Assembly: GCA_903877095.1 (NCBI GenBank)
Contig: CAIRCP010000220.1
Coordinates: 1 to 34,348, forward strand
From: an uncultured Actinomycetes bacterium
Lineage (GTDB): Bacteria; Actinomycetota; Actinomycetes; Mycobacteriales; Mycobacteriaceae
Direction of reading: 5' to 3'
Length of the DNA stretch: 34,348 nucleotides
Both the position numbers and the translations under genes were made by a program. Below the pieces are notes generated by a model, which was not told the origin of the DNA, made no database searches, and saw only the letters and a list, made by a program, of their open reading frames with translations. This document shows, piece after piece, positions 1 to 8,128 of the stretch; position 1 is the stretch's first letter, and every line of letters starts with the position of its first letter.

Positions 1-78
1 GACACCATGGACTCCGGTGCCGACAAGGCAGCGGAACTCGCCGCAGGATCTGTTTCGGGCGCCGGGAAGGACGCATAG
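1..78 (+). CDS. sucC: Succinyl-CoA ligase beta subunit, C-terminal end (partial)
   Basis: Frame 1 is open from the window edge to a TAG at 76-78 and encodes 25 residues, including DKAAELAA, an alanine/lysine-rich ending typical of mycobacterial SucC. The call rests mainly on position: sucD starts one base after this stop, and sucC-sucD is the universal order. SucC carries the ATP-grasp nucleotide site and pairs with SucD in the TCA cycle. Only the tail is visible, so no catalytic residue can be checked. A purine-rich GGAAGGA in the last codons probably serves as the ribosome binding site of sucD. Confidence 0.8.
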   Translation, partial: DTMDSGADKAAELAAGSVSGAGKDA

Positions 79-79
79 C

Positions 80-982
80 GTGTCGATTTTTCTGAACAAG
101 GATTCCAAGGTCATCGTCCAGGGCATCACCGGCGGTGAGGCCACCAAGCACACCGCGCTGATGCTCAAGGCCGGCACCCAGGTGGTCGGCGGCGTCAACG
201 CCCGCAAGGCCGGCACGACGGTCACGCACAAAGACAAGAGCGGCAACGAGATCGAGATACCGGTGTTCGGTTCGGTCGCCGAGGCGATGGAGAAGACCGG
301 CGCCGACGTCTCGATCGCGTTCGTCCCGCCGAAGTTCGCCAAGGACGCCATCGTCGAGGCCATCGACGCCGAGATTCCGCTGCTGGTGGTCATCACCGAG
401 GGAATCCCGGTGCAGGACACCGCCTATGCGTGGGCCTACAACGTCGAGCACGGCAAGAAGACCCGGATCATCGGGCCGAACTGCCCCGGCATCATCACCC
501 CGGACGAGGCGCTGGTCGGCATCACCCCGGCCAGCATCACCGGCAAGGGCCCGATCGGTCTGGTGTCCAAGTCCGGCACGCTGACCTACCAGATGATGTT
601 CGAACTGCGCGATTTCGGCTTCTCCACCGCCATCGGCATCGGTGGTGACCCGGTCATCGGCACCACTCACATCGATGCCATCGAGGCATTCGAGAAGGAC
701 CCCGAGACCAAGCTGATCGTGATGATCGGCGAGATCGGCGGCGACGCCGAGGAGCGTGCCGCCGACTACATCAAGGCCAACGTCACCAAGCCGGTCGTCG
801 GTTACGTCGCCGGCTTCACCGCGCCGGAGGGCAAGACCATGGGCCACGCCGGCGCCATCGTGTCGGGCTCGTCGGGCACCGCTGCGGCCAAGAAAGAAGC
901 CCTCGAGGCCGCTGGTGTCAAGGTCGGTAAAACCCCCTCGGCCACCGCGGAGCTGGCTCGGGAGATCCTGAAGGGCCTGTGA
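80..982 (+). CDS. sucD: Succinyl-CoA ligase [ADP-forming] alpha subunit
   Basis: A 300-residue protein, normal SucD length. It interconverts succinyl-CoA and succinate with formation of ATP in the TCA cycle, as a complex with SucC. The N-terminal Rossmann CoA-binding domain shows VQGITGG, the centre has IGPNCPG, and near the C-terminus MGHAGAI holds the histidine that is phosphorylated in the family. The GTG at 80 is chosen because the family begins with [13 protein letters not shown] sequence, because a GGAAGGA lies just upstream inside sucC, and because a longer reading frame from 17 would overlap sucC heavily. Its TGA overlaps the GTG of the next gene (GTGA at 979-982), so the two are probably translated together. 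Confidence 0.96.
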   Translation: MSIFLNKDSKVIVQGITGGEATKHTALMLKAGTQVVGGVNARKAGTTVTHKDKSGNEIEIPVFGSVAEAMEKTGADVSIAFVPPKFAKDAIVEAIDAEIPLLVVITEGIPVQDTAYAWAYNVEHGKKTRIIGPNCPGIITPDEALVGITPASITGKGPIGLVSKSGTLTYQMMFELRDFGFSTAIGIGGDPVIGTTHIDAIEAFEKDPETKLIVMIGEIGGDAEERAADYIKANVTKPVVGYVAGFTAPEGKTMGHAGAIVSGSSGTAAAKKEALEAAGVKVGKTPSATAELAREILKGL

Positions 983-2523
983 GCGCGGTCGATCCGCGAA
1001 CACCGGTTGTCGTCGGCGTCGGGCAGTTCACCGAACGCATCGACGATCCGGGCTACCGGGGGATGTCGTCGGTGGACCTCGCCACCGCGGCGGCCCGAGC
1101 GGCGCTGGCCGACACCGGCGCCGACGTCGATGCCGTCGCCGGGGCGATCGACACCGTCGTCGGCATCCGGCAGTTCGAGATCTCCAGTCGCGGTCCCGCG
1201 CCGCTGGGAAGTTCGACGAACTATCCCCGGTCGGTGTGCCAGCGCATCGGTGCCTCGCCGGCCCGGGCCGTGCTGGAACCCATTGGCGGACAGGGCCCGC
1301 AGCATGCGGTAACGGAATTCGCCGCCCAGATCGCCGCCGGCGGCGCCGATGTGGTGCTGGTGCTGGGCTCCGAGAACGGTTCGACGCTCCGGTATTTCGC
1401 CAAGCGCGCTGCTGAAGGGGCTGATAAGCCCGACCACTCGGAGGCCCCCGAGGGGCAACTCGAGGACCGCGGCCTGGGTTATGAGGGACTGTTCACCAAG
1501 TACACCGTCGCGCACGGAATGCACGGCGCCCCGGCGCAATACGGTCTGCTGGAGAACGCCCGCCGCGGCCGGGTCGGCCTGGGTGTCGCCGAGTACCGCC
1601 GCGCCATGGCGGAGTTGTTCGCACCCATGTCGCAGGTGGCGGCCCGCAACCCGTACGCGACATCGCCGGTGGCTCGCACCGTCGAGGAGATCCTGACCGT
1701 CGACGCCGATAACCGGATGATCTGCGATCCCTATCCGCGGCTGCTGGTGGCCCGCGACCAGGTGAACCAGGGTGCGGCGGTGTTGCTCATGTCGGTGGCG
1801 ACAGCCCGCAGACTCGGTGTGGCCGAGGAGAATTGGGTGTACCTGCGCGGCCACGCCGACATGGTCGACCAGCCTTTCCTGGACCGGGCGGACCTGAGTT
1901 ACAACTCCGCGTCGACGCTGGCCGTGCAGGAGGCGATGCGGGTCGCCGGCGTCGGCCTCGACGACATCGCCACCTTCGATCTGTACAGCTGCTTCCCGGT
2001 TCCGGTGTTCAACTTCCTTGACGGCACCGGACTGGCGACCGACGACCCCCGCGGAGTGACGCTGACCGGCGGACTGCCGTACTTCGGCGGGCCGGGCAAC
2101 AGCTACTCGCTGCACGGCATCGCCGAGACCGTCGCCCGGATGCGCAGCAAGCCAGGAGCTTTCGGGCTGGTGACCGCCAACGGCGGAATCATGAACAAGT
2201 ACTCGGTGGGCGTCTACTCCACCTCGGCCGCCCCGTGGGCGCCCGACAACAGCGCGGAGTTGCGCGCCGAGGTCGCGGCGCGGCCGTCACCGCCGGTGAC
2301 CGAGCAGGCGAACGGTCCGGCGGCGGTGGAGACCTACACGGTGCGGTACGACTGGCCGGTCAGAACCGGGATCGTCGTCGGCCGCCTGGGCGCCGACGGC
2401 AGCCGTTTCCTGGCACTCAGCGAGGATCCCGACCTGGTGGGACTGCTCAGCGACGGCGACCCGCTCGGTGCACGAATCTCGGTCAGCCACACCGAGAACG
2501 GCAACCGCGCGGTGCTCGCCTGA
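979..2523 (+). CDS. Thiolase-like protein, type 1 (acetyl-CoA acetyltransferase-like) with extra C-terminal domain
   Basis: A 514-residue thiolase-superfamily protein starting PVVVGVGQ, like SCP2/SCP-x thiolases. Where active thiolases have the nucleophilic cysteine, this protein reads [11 protein letters not shown] (around residues 100-110), and the usual C-terminal GHP and CxG motifs are replaced by [13 protein letters not shown] and NGGIMNKYS. It is longer than a standard thiolase; the last ~100 residues (from about 410) look like the additional C-terminal domain of the mycobacterial thiolase-like protein type 1 group. Canonical thiolysis is therefore doubtful; binding or another reaction on an acyl-CoA is more likely. 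The GTG start overlaps the sucD stop by 4 bp. The gene converges on the F420 oxidoreductase with only 4 bp between the stops and no visible terminator. Confidence 0.85.
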   Translation: MSAVDPRTPVVVGVGQFTERIDDPGYRGMSSVDLATAAARAALADTGADVDAVAGAIDTVVGIRQFEISSRGPAPLGSSTNYPRSVCQRIGASPARAVLEPIGGQGPQHAVTEFAAQIAAGGADVVLVLGSENGSTLRYFAKRAAEGADKPDHSEAPEGQLEDRGLGYEGLFTKYTVAHGMHGAPAQYGLLENARRGRVGLGVAEYRRAMAELFAPMSQVAARNPYATSPVARTVEEILTVDADNRMICDPYPRLLVARDQVNQGAAVLLMSVATARRLGVAEENWVYLRGHADMVDQPFLDRADLSYNSASTLAVQEAMRVAGVGLDDIATFDLYSCFPVPVFNFLDGTGLATDDPRGVTLTGGLPYFGGPGNSYSLHGIAETVARMRSKPGAFGLVTANGGIMNKYSVGVYSTSAAPWAPDNSAELRAEVAARPSPPVTEQANGPAAVETYTVRYDWPVRTGIVVGRLGADGSRFLALSEDPDLVGLLSDGDPLGARISVSHTENGNRAVLA

Positions 2524-2527
2524 CGGA

Positions 2528-3376
2528 TCAGGCCAACGCGGCGAGCTTGCCGGCCAGACGCTCGACGTAGCCGCCGACTTCGGCGACCGACTTGTCCGGC
2601 AGTCCGAACAACACCTCCGTCACGCCGATCTGCGCCCAATGCTCCAGCTTCTCCGGCACCGGTTTGAAGTCGAGCGCGACGATCTGCGGGGCGCCCTCCC
2701 GGCCGGCGTCAGCCCAGATCTCCTTCAGTTGGCGCACCGGGGCGTCGATGTCGAAGTCGCGCGGGGTGGTGATCCAGCCGTCGGCACTGCGAGCGATCCA
2801 GCGGAAATTCTTCTCGGTTCCGGCCGCACCGACGAGCACCGGAACGTGGTTCTGGATCGGCTTGGGCCATGCCCAGCTCGGGCCGAACTGAACGAACTCG
2901 CCCGCATAGGACGCCTCCTCTTGCGTCCACAGTGCGCGCATCGACTCGATGTACTCGCGCAGCATGGTGCGACGCCGCCCCGGTGGCACCTTGTGATCGG
3001 CGAGTTCGTCGGTGTTCCAGCCGAATCCGACGCCCACGCTCACCCGGCCGCCGGACAGGTGGTCGAGGGTCGCGATGGCTTTCGCCAGGCTGATCGGATC
3101 GTGCTCGACGGGCAGTGCGACCGCGGTGGACAGGCGCACCCGCGAGGTGACCGCCGCCGCCGTCGCCAGGCTGACCCACGGATCGAGGGTGCGCATGTAG
3201 CGGTCGTCGGGCAGCGTCGCGTCACCGGTGGTCGGGTGAGCCGCGTCTCGCCGGACCGGGATGTGGGTGTGCTCGGGCACGTAGAACGTGGTGAACCCGT
3301 GGTCGTCGGCCAGCCTCGCCGCGGCGGCCGGGGTGATGCCGCGATCGCTGGTGAACAACACGAGCCCGTAATCCAT
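2528..3376 (-). CDS. LLM-class F420-dependent oxidoreductase
   Basis: A 282-residue luciferase-like (TIM-barrel) protein, usual length for the family. Visible features are the N-terminal strand MDYGLVLF, the YVPEHTHIP segment, the LDHLSGGRVSVGVGFGWN motif shared by F420/FMN-binding members, and VPVLVGAAGTEKNFRWIA further on. It should use cofactor F420 to oxidise or reduce an unidentified substrate. The ATG at 3376 is preferred over a reading frame extending to 3559, because the family starts with this first strand and the extension is low-complexity and would cover the regulatory region. It matches Rv0953c in position. A perfect TnnAACnnGTTnnA palindrome lies at 3386-3399, suggesting control by the cholesterol regulator KstR and thus a role in sterol or lipid metabolism. 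Confidence 0.9.
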   Translation of the reverse strand: MDYGLVLFTSDRGITPAAAARLADDHGFTTFYVPEHTHIPVRRDAAHPTTGDATLPDDRYMRTLDPWVSLATAAAVTSRVRLSTAVALPVEHDPISLAKAIATLDHLSGGRVSVGVGFGWNTDELADHKVPPGRRRTMLREYIESMRALWTQEEASYAGEFVQFGPSWAWPKPIQNHVPVLVGAAGTEKNFRWIARSADGWITTPRDFDIDAPVRQLKEIWADAGREGAPQIVALDFKPVPEKLEHWAQIGVTEVLFGLPDKSVAEVGGYVERLAGKLAALA

Positions 3377-3385
3377 GGTCTGAAT

Positions 3386-3399
3386 TAGAACGTGTTCTA
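3386..3399. promoter_or_regulatory. KstR-type operator palindrome
   Basis: The sequence TAGAACGTGTTCTA is a perfect inverted repeat (6-bp arms, 2-bp centre) and fits every fixed position of the published KstR consensus TnnAACnnGTTnnA. It begins 9 nt upstream of the start codon of the F420 oxidoreductase, where a bound repressor would cover the promoter or initiation region. It also lies about 140 bp upstream of the divergent DUF5336 gene. The motif match is seen; KstR binding is inferred. Confidence 0.7.
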
Positions 3400-3497
3400 C
3401 CTCGCTCGGGCAACCGTTCGCAAACCCGGATTCCATGCGCCCACCGTCGGCGCGTGGTCTGCGGGCGGCTGCCGGTCTTGCGCTAGCGTGGGCCACA

Positions 3498-3525
3498 AGG
3501 TCCACGACTAGAAGAGGTCCACGAC
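3498..3525 (+). repeat. 11-bp direct repeat ahead of the DUF5336 gene
   Basis: AGGTCCACGAC occurs at 3498-3508 and again at 3515-3525, 17 bp apart start to start, between a possible -10 element (TAGCGT, 3484-3489) and the Shine-Dalgarno sequence of the gene starting at 3540. It would lie at the start of the 5' leader. It may be a duplicated regulatory half-site or a local slippage duplication; function unknown. Confidence 0.5.
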
Positions 3526-3539
3526 CTAAAGGAGAGGCC

Positions 3540-4280
3540 ATGACGTACCAGCAGCCCAATCATCCGGGCTACCCCGCACCGCAGCAGAACGCCGGTTATG
3601 GTGCCCCGGCCGCGCCTCCGCCGGTCGTTCAGGCCGCCGGGCCCAGCAAGCTGCCGGCTTACCTGACGGTCAGCGTCGCGGTCCTGGGGTTGCTGGCCTA
3701 CCTCTTCAGCTTCGGCCCCCTGTTCAACATCAACACCGGCATGGGGCCCTTCGGCGGCGCCGAACTGACCGCCAGCGGTATGGGGTACTGGACCATCGCC
3801 GCGCTGATCGCGGCGCTGCTGGCGGCGGTCGGCCTGATCGCCAAGGGCAAGGACTACACGCCCGCCGTGGCCGTCGCGGCCGTGCTCGGCGTGCTGCTGG
3901 TCATTGGTCAGGTGCTCAACCGCCCGAGCACCATTTCCATCGGCTGGGCGCTGTGGGTGGTGCTGCTGCTGACGCTGGCCCAGGCCGCAGCGGCGCTCGG
4001 TGCGCTGTTGTACGAGACCGGCGTGCTCACTCCGCCCGCCCCGCGCCCGCGCTACGACCAGTACGGACCGTACGGCCCTCCCCCGGGCGGCTATTACGGC
4101 CAGCCCGCCGGCCAGGTGCCCGGTTACCCCGTGCCGCAACAGCCCGTCGGCGGCTACCCGCCCCGGGGCTATGGCCAGCCTGACGCCAACCTGGACACCC
4201 CGCCGACCGGGTTTCCCAGCCTCGGACAGCAACAGCCGCCGTCCCAGCCGTCGGATCCATCCGGCCAAGTCCAGTCCTGA
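3540..4280 (+). CDS. DUF5336 membrane protein (34 kDa antigenic protein homologue)
   Basis: A 246-residue protein with a short Pro/Gln-rich N-terminus (to about residue 33), four hydrophobic segments (about 38-60, 80-100, 104-122 and 130-155), and a C-terminal tail of about 80 residues very rich in Pro, Gly, Tyr and Gln. This architecture matches the mycobacterial 34 kDa antigen / Rv0954 family, a membrane protein of unknown biochemical role. The ATG at 3540 has a good AAAGGAGA Shine-Dalgarno sequence, which excludes the longer frame from 3435. It lies 21 bp upstream of perM and is probably co-transcribed with it, which suggests a cell-envelope or division role. No catalytic motif is visible. 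Confidence 0.88.
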   Translation: MTYQQPNHPGYPAPQQNAGYGAPAAPPPVVQAAGPSKLPAYLTVSVAVLGLLAYLFSFGPLFNINTGMGPFGGAELTASGMGYWTIAALIAALLAAVGLIAKGKDYTPAVAVAAVLGVLLVIGQVLNRPSTISIGWALWVVLLLTLAQAAAALGALLYETGVLTPPAPRPRYDQYGPYGPPPGGYYGQPAGQVPGYPVPQQPVGGYPPRGYGQPDANLDTPPTGFPSLGQQQPPSQPSDPSGQVQS

Positions 4281-4301
4281 CGAGCGGTTCCCACCTGATC
4301 A

Positions 4302-5654
4302 GTGACACGTATTCCGGGCCAGGCTCCGGTGAGAACCGGTGCGCCACAGCCCCGTGACTTGGTGCGGGTCGCGTTCGGCCCGTCTCTGGTGGCGTTGGTC
4401 GTCATCGCGGCGATCGTTCTGGTCCAACTGGTCGTCGCCAACAGCGATCTGACCGGAACCCTCGGCGCGGTGGCCAGTATGTGGCTGGCGGTGCACCTGG
4501 TTCCGGTGTCCATCGCGGGGCAGGAACTGGGTGCGCTGCCGCTGGTGCCGACGGCGCTGATGGTGTGGGCTACCGCGCGCTCGACCGCGGCGATCACCCC
4601 GCCGCGCGGATCGTGGTTCGTCCTGCGCTGGATCGTTCTATCGGCCGTCGGCGGACCGTTGCTGGTGACCGCGGTCATGCTGGCCGTCATTCACGATGCC
4701 GCCTCGGTGATCTCCGAGTTGCAGACGCCCAGCGCGCTGCGCGCCTTCGCCGGCGTACTGGCCGTTCACGGCCTGGGTGCACTCATCGGCGTCGGATCGC
4801 GGATCGGGCCAAAGCTGAAGGACGGCCTGTGGGATCGGTTCGACGTGCCGGGCTGGGTCCTCGATGCCCTGCGTCCGGCCGCGGTCGCCGTGGCGACGCT
4901 GCTGTCGTTGTCGGCCGCGCTCGTCGCGGCATCGCTGGTGGTCCATTGGGGGACGATGCAGGACCTCTACGGCATCACCGACTCGTTCTTCGGGCAGCTG
5001 AGTCTGACGCTCCTGTCGCTGCTGTACCTGCCCAACGTCGTGCTCGGCGCGGCCGCGGTCGCCGTGGGATCCAGCGCCCACATCGGGTTCGCCACCTTCA
5101 GCGCGTTCACCGTGTTCGGCGGCGACATCCCGGCGCTACCCATCCTCGCCGCCGCCCCGACGCCCCCGCTGGGCGCGATCTGGGTGGCGTGGCTGATCCT
5201 CGGCGCGGTCGCCGGGGTCGCCATCGGACAGCAGTGCGCCCGTCACCCGCTGCCGTTCGGCCTGGCCTTGGCCAAACTGGCGGTGGCCTCGTTGCTGGCC
5301 GCGGTTGTCTTGGCTCTGCTGGCCTGGGCCGGCAGCGGCCCGCTGGGGAACTTCGGTCACGTCGGCGTGGATCAGGCCACCTTCGCGCCGTGGGCGTTCT
5401 TCTGGTTCTTCGCCATCGGCGGTCTGACGGTGCTGATGGCGGGCGGGGTGAGCCAGCGCCCGTCGCTGCCGAAGATGCCCAAACGCGCGCCCGCCGAACC
5501 GCCGGCCCCGGCCCCGATCCCCGTCGACTCTGAGCCCAGCGCGGAGAATCCCGACGAATCGAGCCCTGAACGCATGGTCGATGAACAAGATGTCGAGGAC
5601 CTCATGGTCATCAACGACGAATCCGTCCCTCAGCCCCCGGCCGGCACCGCATAG
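4302..5654 (+). CDS. perM: Cell-division membrane protein PerM (DUF6350)
   Basis: A 450-residue polytopic membrane protein with roughly eight to ten hydrophobic segments from about residue 25 to 375, followed by an acidic, Pro-rich cytoplasmic-type tail (about residues 385-450, including DEQDVEDLMVIND). Position directly before purN and after the DUF5336 gene identifies it as the homologue of Rv0955/PerM, reported to support the divisome and persistence in the host. The GTG at 4302 lacks a clear Shine-Dalgarno sequence; a GTG at 4329 with AGG upstream is an alternative start that would remove nine residues. It is probably expressed with the upstream gene. Confidence 0.88.
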   Translation: MTRIPGQAPVRTGAPQPRDLVRVAFGPSLVALVVIAAIVLVQLVVANSDLTGTLGAVASMWLAVHLVPVSIAGQELGALPLVPTALMVWATARSTAAITPPRGSWFVLRWIVLSAVGGPLLVTAVMLAVIHDAASVISELQTPSALRAFAGVLAVHGLGALIGVGSRIGPKLKDGLWDRFDVPGWVLDALRPAAVAVATLLSLSAALVAASLVVHWGTMQDLYGITDSFFGQLSLTLLSLLYLPNVVLGAAAVAVGSSAHIGFATFSAFTVFGGDIPALPILAAAPTPPLGAIWVAWLILGAVAGVAIGQQCARHPLPFGLALAKLAVASLLAAVVLALLAWAGSGPLGNFGHVGVDQATFAPWAFFWFFAIGGLTVLMAGGVSQRPSLPKMPKRAPAEPPAPAPIPVDSEPSAENPDESSPERMVDEQDVEDLMVINDESVPQPPAGTA

Positions 5655-5709
5655 CCGCCGTCACGCCGGCCCGCGAGCGCCCGGTCCGGCAGCGGACTGG
5701 GCACGCCGA

Positions 5710-5722
5710 TAGGCTGACCGCC
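5710..5722 (+). promoter_or_regulatory. Leaderless promoter -10 element for purN
   Basis: TAGGCT (5710-5715) fits the mycobacterial -10 consensus TANNNT and ends exactly 7 nt before the GTG of purN at 5723. That geometry places the transcription start at or next to the start codon, and no Shine-Dalgarno sequence precedes the gene, so purN is probably translated from a leaderless mRNA. Confidence 0.55.
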
Positions 5723-6355
5723 GTGCCAGCGCCCGAACCGATCCACGTGTCGCCGAGCGCGCCGGCCCGTGTCGTGGTGCTGGCCTCCGGCACCGGTTCG
5801 CTGCTGCGATCGCTCCTCGATGCCGCTGTCGGCGACTACCCGGCCAGAGTGGTCGCCGTCGGCGCCGACCGGGACTGCCGTGCCGTGGCGATCGCCGCGG
5901 ACGCCGCCATCCCGTCCTACACCGTGCGACTGGGTGACCATCCGGACCGGGCCGCCTGGGATGCTGCGATCACCGCAGCCACCGCCGAGCACGAGCCCGA
6001 TCTCGTCGTCTCGGCAGGTTTCATGAAAATCCTTGGGCCGCAGTTCCTTTCCCGGTTCACCGGCCGTGTGCTCAACACCCATCCGGCGTTGCTGCCGTCC
6101 TTCCCGGGCGCGCACGCGGTTTCCGACGCGCTCGCCTACGGCGTCAAGGTCACCGGCTGTACGGTCCATCTGGTCGACGCCGGAGTGGACACCGGACCGA
6201 TCCTGGCCCAGCAGGCCGTCGAGGTACAGGCCGGCGACGACGAAGAGACCCTGCACGAGCGGATCAAGACCATCGAACGACGACTCTTGGTCGACGTGCT
6301 GGCCGCGCTGGCGACGCGCGGAGTGACATGGAGTGGCAGAAAGGCGATTCTGTAG
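5723..6355 (+). CDS. purN: Phosphoribosylglycinamide formyltransferase
   Basis: A 210-residue GAR transformylase, normal length. It transfers a formyl group from 10-formyltetrahydrofolate to GAR in the third step of de novo purine synthesis. The N-terminal motif [10 protein letters not shown] binds the phosphoribosyl substrate. The catalytic Asn and His lie in [13 protein letters not shown], and the catalytic Asp follows in [15 protein letters not shown]. The GTG at 5723 is supported by a -10 box placed for leaderless initiation. The gene ends 2 nt before purH, so the two form an operon. Confidence 0.96.
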   Translation: MPAPEPIHVSPSAPARVVVLASGTGSLLRSLLDAAVGDYPARVVAVGADRDCRAVAIAADAAIPSYTVRLGDHPDRAAWDAAITAATAEHEPDLVVSAGFMKILGPQFLSRFTGRVLNTHPALLPSFPGAHAVSDALAYGVKVTGCTVHLVDAGVDTGPILAQQAVEVQAGDDEETLHERIKTIERRLLVDVLAALATRGVTWSGRKAIL

Positions 6356-6357
6356 AG

Positions 6358-7941
6358 ATGACGGCGCAGACCTTGATCGGCAAGAAACCCGTCCGGCGCG
6401 CGTTGATCAGCGTGTACGACAAGAGCGGTCTCGTTCCGCTGGCCCAGGGCCTGCACGACGCCGGCGTCACGATCGTCTCGACCGGTTCCACGGCGAAAAC
6501 CATCGCCGACAAGGGAATTCCGGTGACGCCGGTGGAGTTCGTGACCGGTTTCCCGGAGATTCTCGACGGCCGCGTCAAGACCCTGCACCCGCACATCCAC
6601 GCAGGTCTGCTCGCCGACACCCGCAACCCCGAGCACCTCGCCGCTCTGGAGAAGCTCAAGATCGAGCCGTTCGACCTCGTCGTGGTGAACCTGTATCCGT
6701 TCAGCGAGACAGTGGATTCCGGCGCGGAGATCGACGAGTGCGTCGAGCAGATCGACATCGGCGGACCGTCGATGGTGCGGGCGGCGGCCAAGAACCATGC
6801 CAGCGTGGCGGTGGTGACCGAACCGCTGGGCTATGACGGTGTGCTCGCTGCCGTGCGCGGCGGGGGCTTCACCCTCGAAGAGCGAAAGAGATTGGCGTCG
6901 ATAGCATTTCGGCACACCGCGGAGTACGACCTCGCGGTGGCGAGCTGGACGGAGTCCACACTGTCACCCGAAGCGGGTGATTCGGCGGGATTGCTGCCGC
7001 GCTGGTTCGGCCGGAGTTGGCGGCGCACCTCGGTGCTGCGCTACGGCGAGAATCCGCATCAGCAGGCCGCGCTCTACAGCGACGACGTGGGCTGGCCGGG
7101 CCTGGCGCAGGCCGAGCAGTTCCACGGAAAAGAGATGAGCTACAACAACTTCACCGATGCCGACGCCGCCTGGCGTGCGGCGTTCGACCATCAGCGGATC
7201 TGCGTGGCGATCATCAAGCACGCCAACCCGTGCGGGATCGCCATCTCCGCCGTGTCGGTGGCCGACGCGCACCGCAAGGCCCACGCCTGCGATCCGCTGA
7301 GCGCGTTCGGCGGGGTGATCGCGGCCAACACCGAGGTCACCCGGGAGATGGCCGAACAGGTCGCCGACATCTTCACCGAGGTCATCGTCGCGCCCGCCTA
7401 CGAAGAAGGAGCAGTGGAGATCCTCGCCCGCAAGAAGAACATCCGGGTGCTGCTGGCGGGCGAACCGACCGTCGGGGGCGTCGAGATCCGCCAGATCTCC
7501 GGCGGTCTGCTGATCCAGGAACGCGATGAATTGGGCGCGCCCGGTGACGATCCGGCGAGTTGGACCCTGGCCGCTGGAGCGCCGTCCGACGAGGCGACGC
7601 TCGCCGACCTGGTGTTCGCCTGGCGCGCCTGCCGGGCGGTGAAGTCGAATGCAATCGTCGTCGCCGCCGACGGAGCCACCGTCGGAGTCGGAATGGGCCA
7701 GGTGAACCGGGTCGACGCGGCGCGTCTGGCGGTCGAACGCGGCGGAGACCGGGTCGCCGGAGCGGTCGCCGCCTCGGACGCGTTCTTCCCGTTCCCGGAC
7801 GGCTTGGAGGTGCTGACTTCGGCCGGCGTGAAAGCCGTTGTGCACCCGGGCGGTTCGGTGCGTGACGACGAGGTGACGGCCGCGGCCGAGGCGGCGGGAA
7901 TCACGCTGTATCTCACCGGAGCGCGTCACTTCGCGCATTGA
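6358..7941 (+). CDS. purH: Bifunctional AICAR transformylase / IMP cyclohydrolase
   Basis: A 527-residue protein carrying out the last two steps of IMP synthesis. The N-terminal MGS-like cyclohydrolase domain (about 1-195) shows [20 protein letters not shown] and GRVKTLHP. The C-terminal formyltransferase domain shows [13 protein letters not shown], the KHANPCG motif with the catalytic Lys-His pair, and the C-terminal [11 protein letters not shown]. The ATG at 6358 is preferred over an in-frame ATG at 6328 inside purN, because family members start close to the first strand (RRALISVYD). Confidence 0.97.
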   Translation: MTAQTLIGKKPVRRALISVYDKSGLVPLAQGLHDAGVTIVSTGSTAKTIADKGIPVTPVEFVTGFPEILDGRVKTLHPHIHAGLLADTRNPEHLAALEKLKIEPFDLVVVNLYPFSETVDSGAEIDECVEQIDIGGPSMVRAAAKNHASVAVVTEPLGYDGVLAAVRGGGFTLEERKRLASIAFRHTAEYDLAVASWTESTLSPEAGDSAGLLPRWFGRSWRRTSVLRYGENPHQQAALYSDDVGWPGLAQAEQFHGKEMSYNNFTDADAAWRAAFDHQRICVAIIKHANPCGIAISAVSVADAHRKAHACDPLSAFGGVIAANTEVTREMAEQVADIFTEVIVAPAYEEGAVEILARKKNIRVLLAGEPTVGGVEIRQISGGLLIQERDELGAPGDDPASWTLAAGAPSDEATLADLVFAWRACRAVKSNAIVVAADGATVGVGMGQVNRVDAARLAVERGGDRVAGAVAASDAFFPFPDGLEVLTSAGVKAVVHPGGSVRDDEVTAAAEAAGITLYLTGARHFAH

Positions 7942-8013
7942 CATTCGGCCTGCGCAAGTTGTGAAGCCACCATCGGTTGAAAATTTGGGGATTTTGCAGA
8001 AATCACCGAGTGC

Positions 8014-8041
8014 TCGGGTGTAGGCAAGTCTTCACACCCGA
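8014..8041. repeat. 8-bp inverted repeat upstream of the PGRS gene
   Basis: TCGGGTGT (8014-8021) and ACACCCGA (8034-8041) are perfect reverse complements separated by 12 bp, in the 187-bp gap between purH and the PGRS gene. No T-run follows, so it is not a standard intrinsic terminator. It could be a weak terminator of purNH or a regulatory site for the downstream gene. Confidence 0.4.
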
Positions 8042-8128
8042 CGCTTTCGCACAATCTAGGTGATTTGTGGCCTATGGCTTACGCGGGTATCGGGCGGTCT
8101 TCGCAACAACCCGAGAGGACCCCACCCA

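Noticed and set aside
802..2115. Minus-strand frame of 437 codons opposite sucD and the thiolase-like gene
   Set aside because: His/Arg/Gly-rich shadow of two clear genes in high-GC DNA; no recognisable domain.
2468..3388. Plus-strand frame of 306 codons opposite the F420 oxidoreductase
   Set aside because: Arg/His-rich shadow; the minus-strand gene has clear family motifs.
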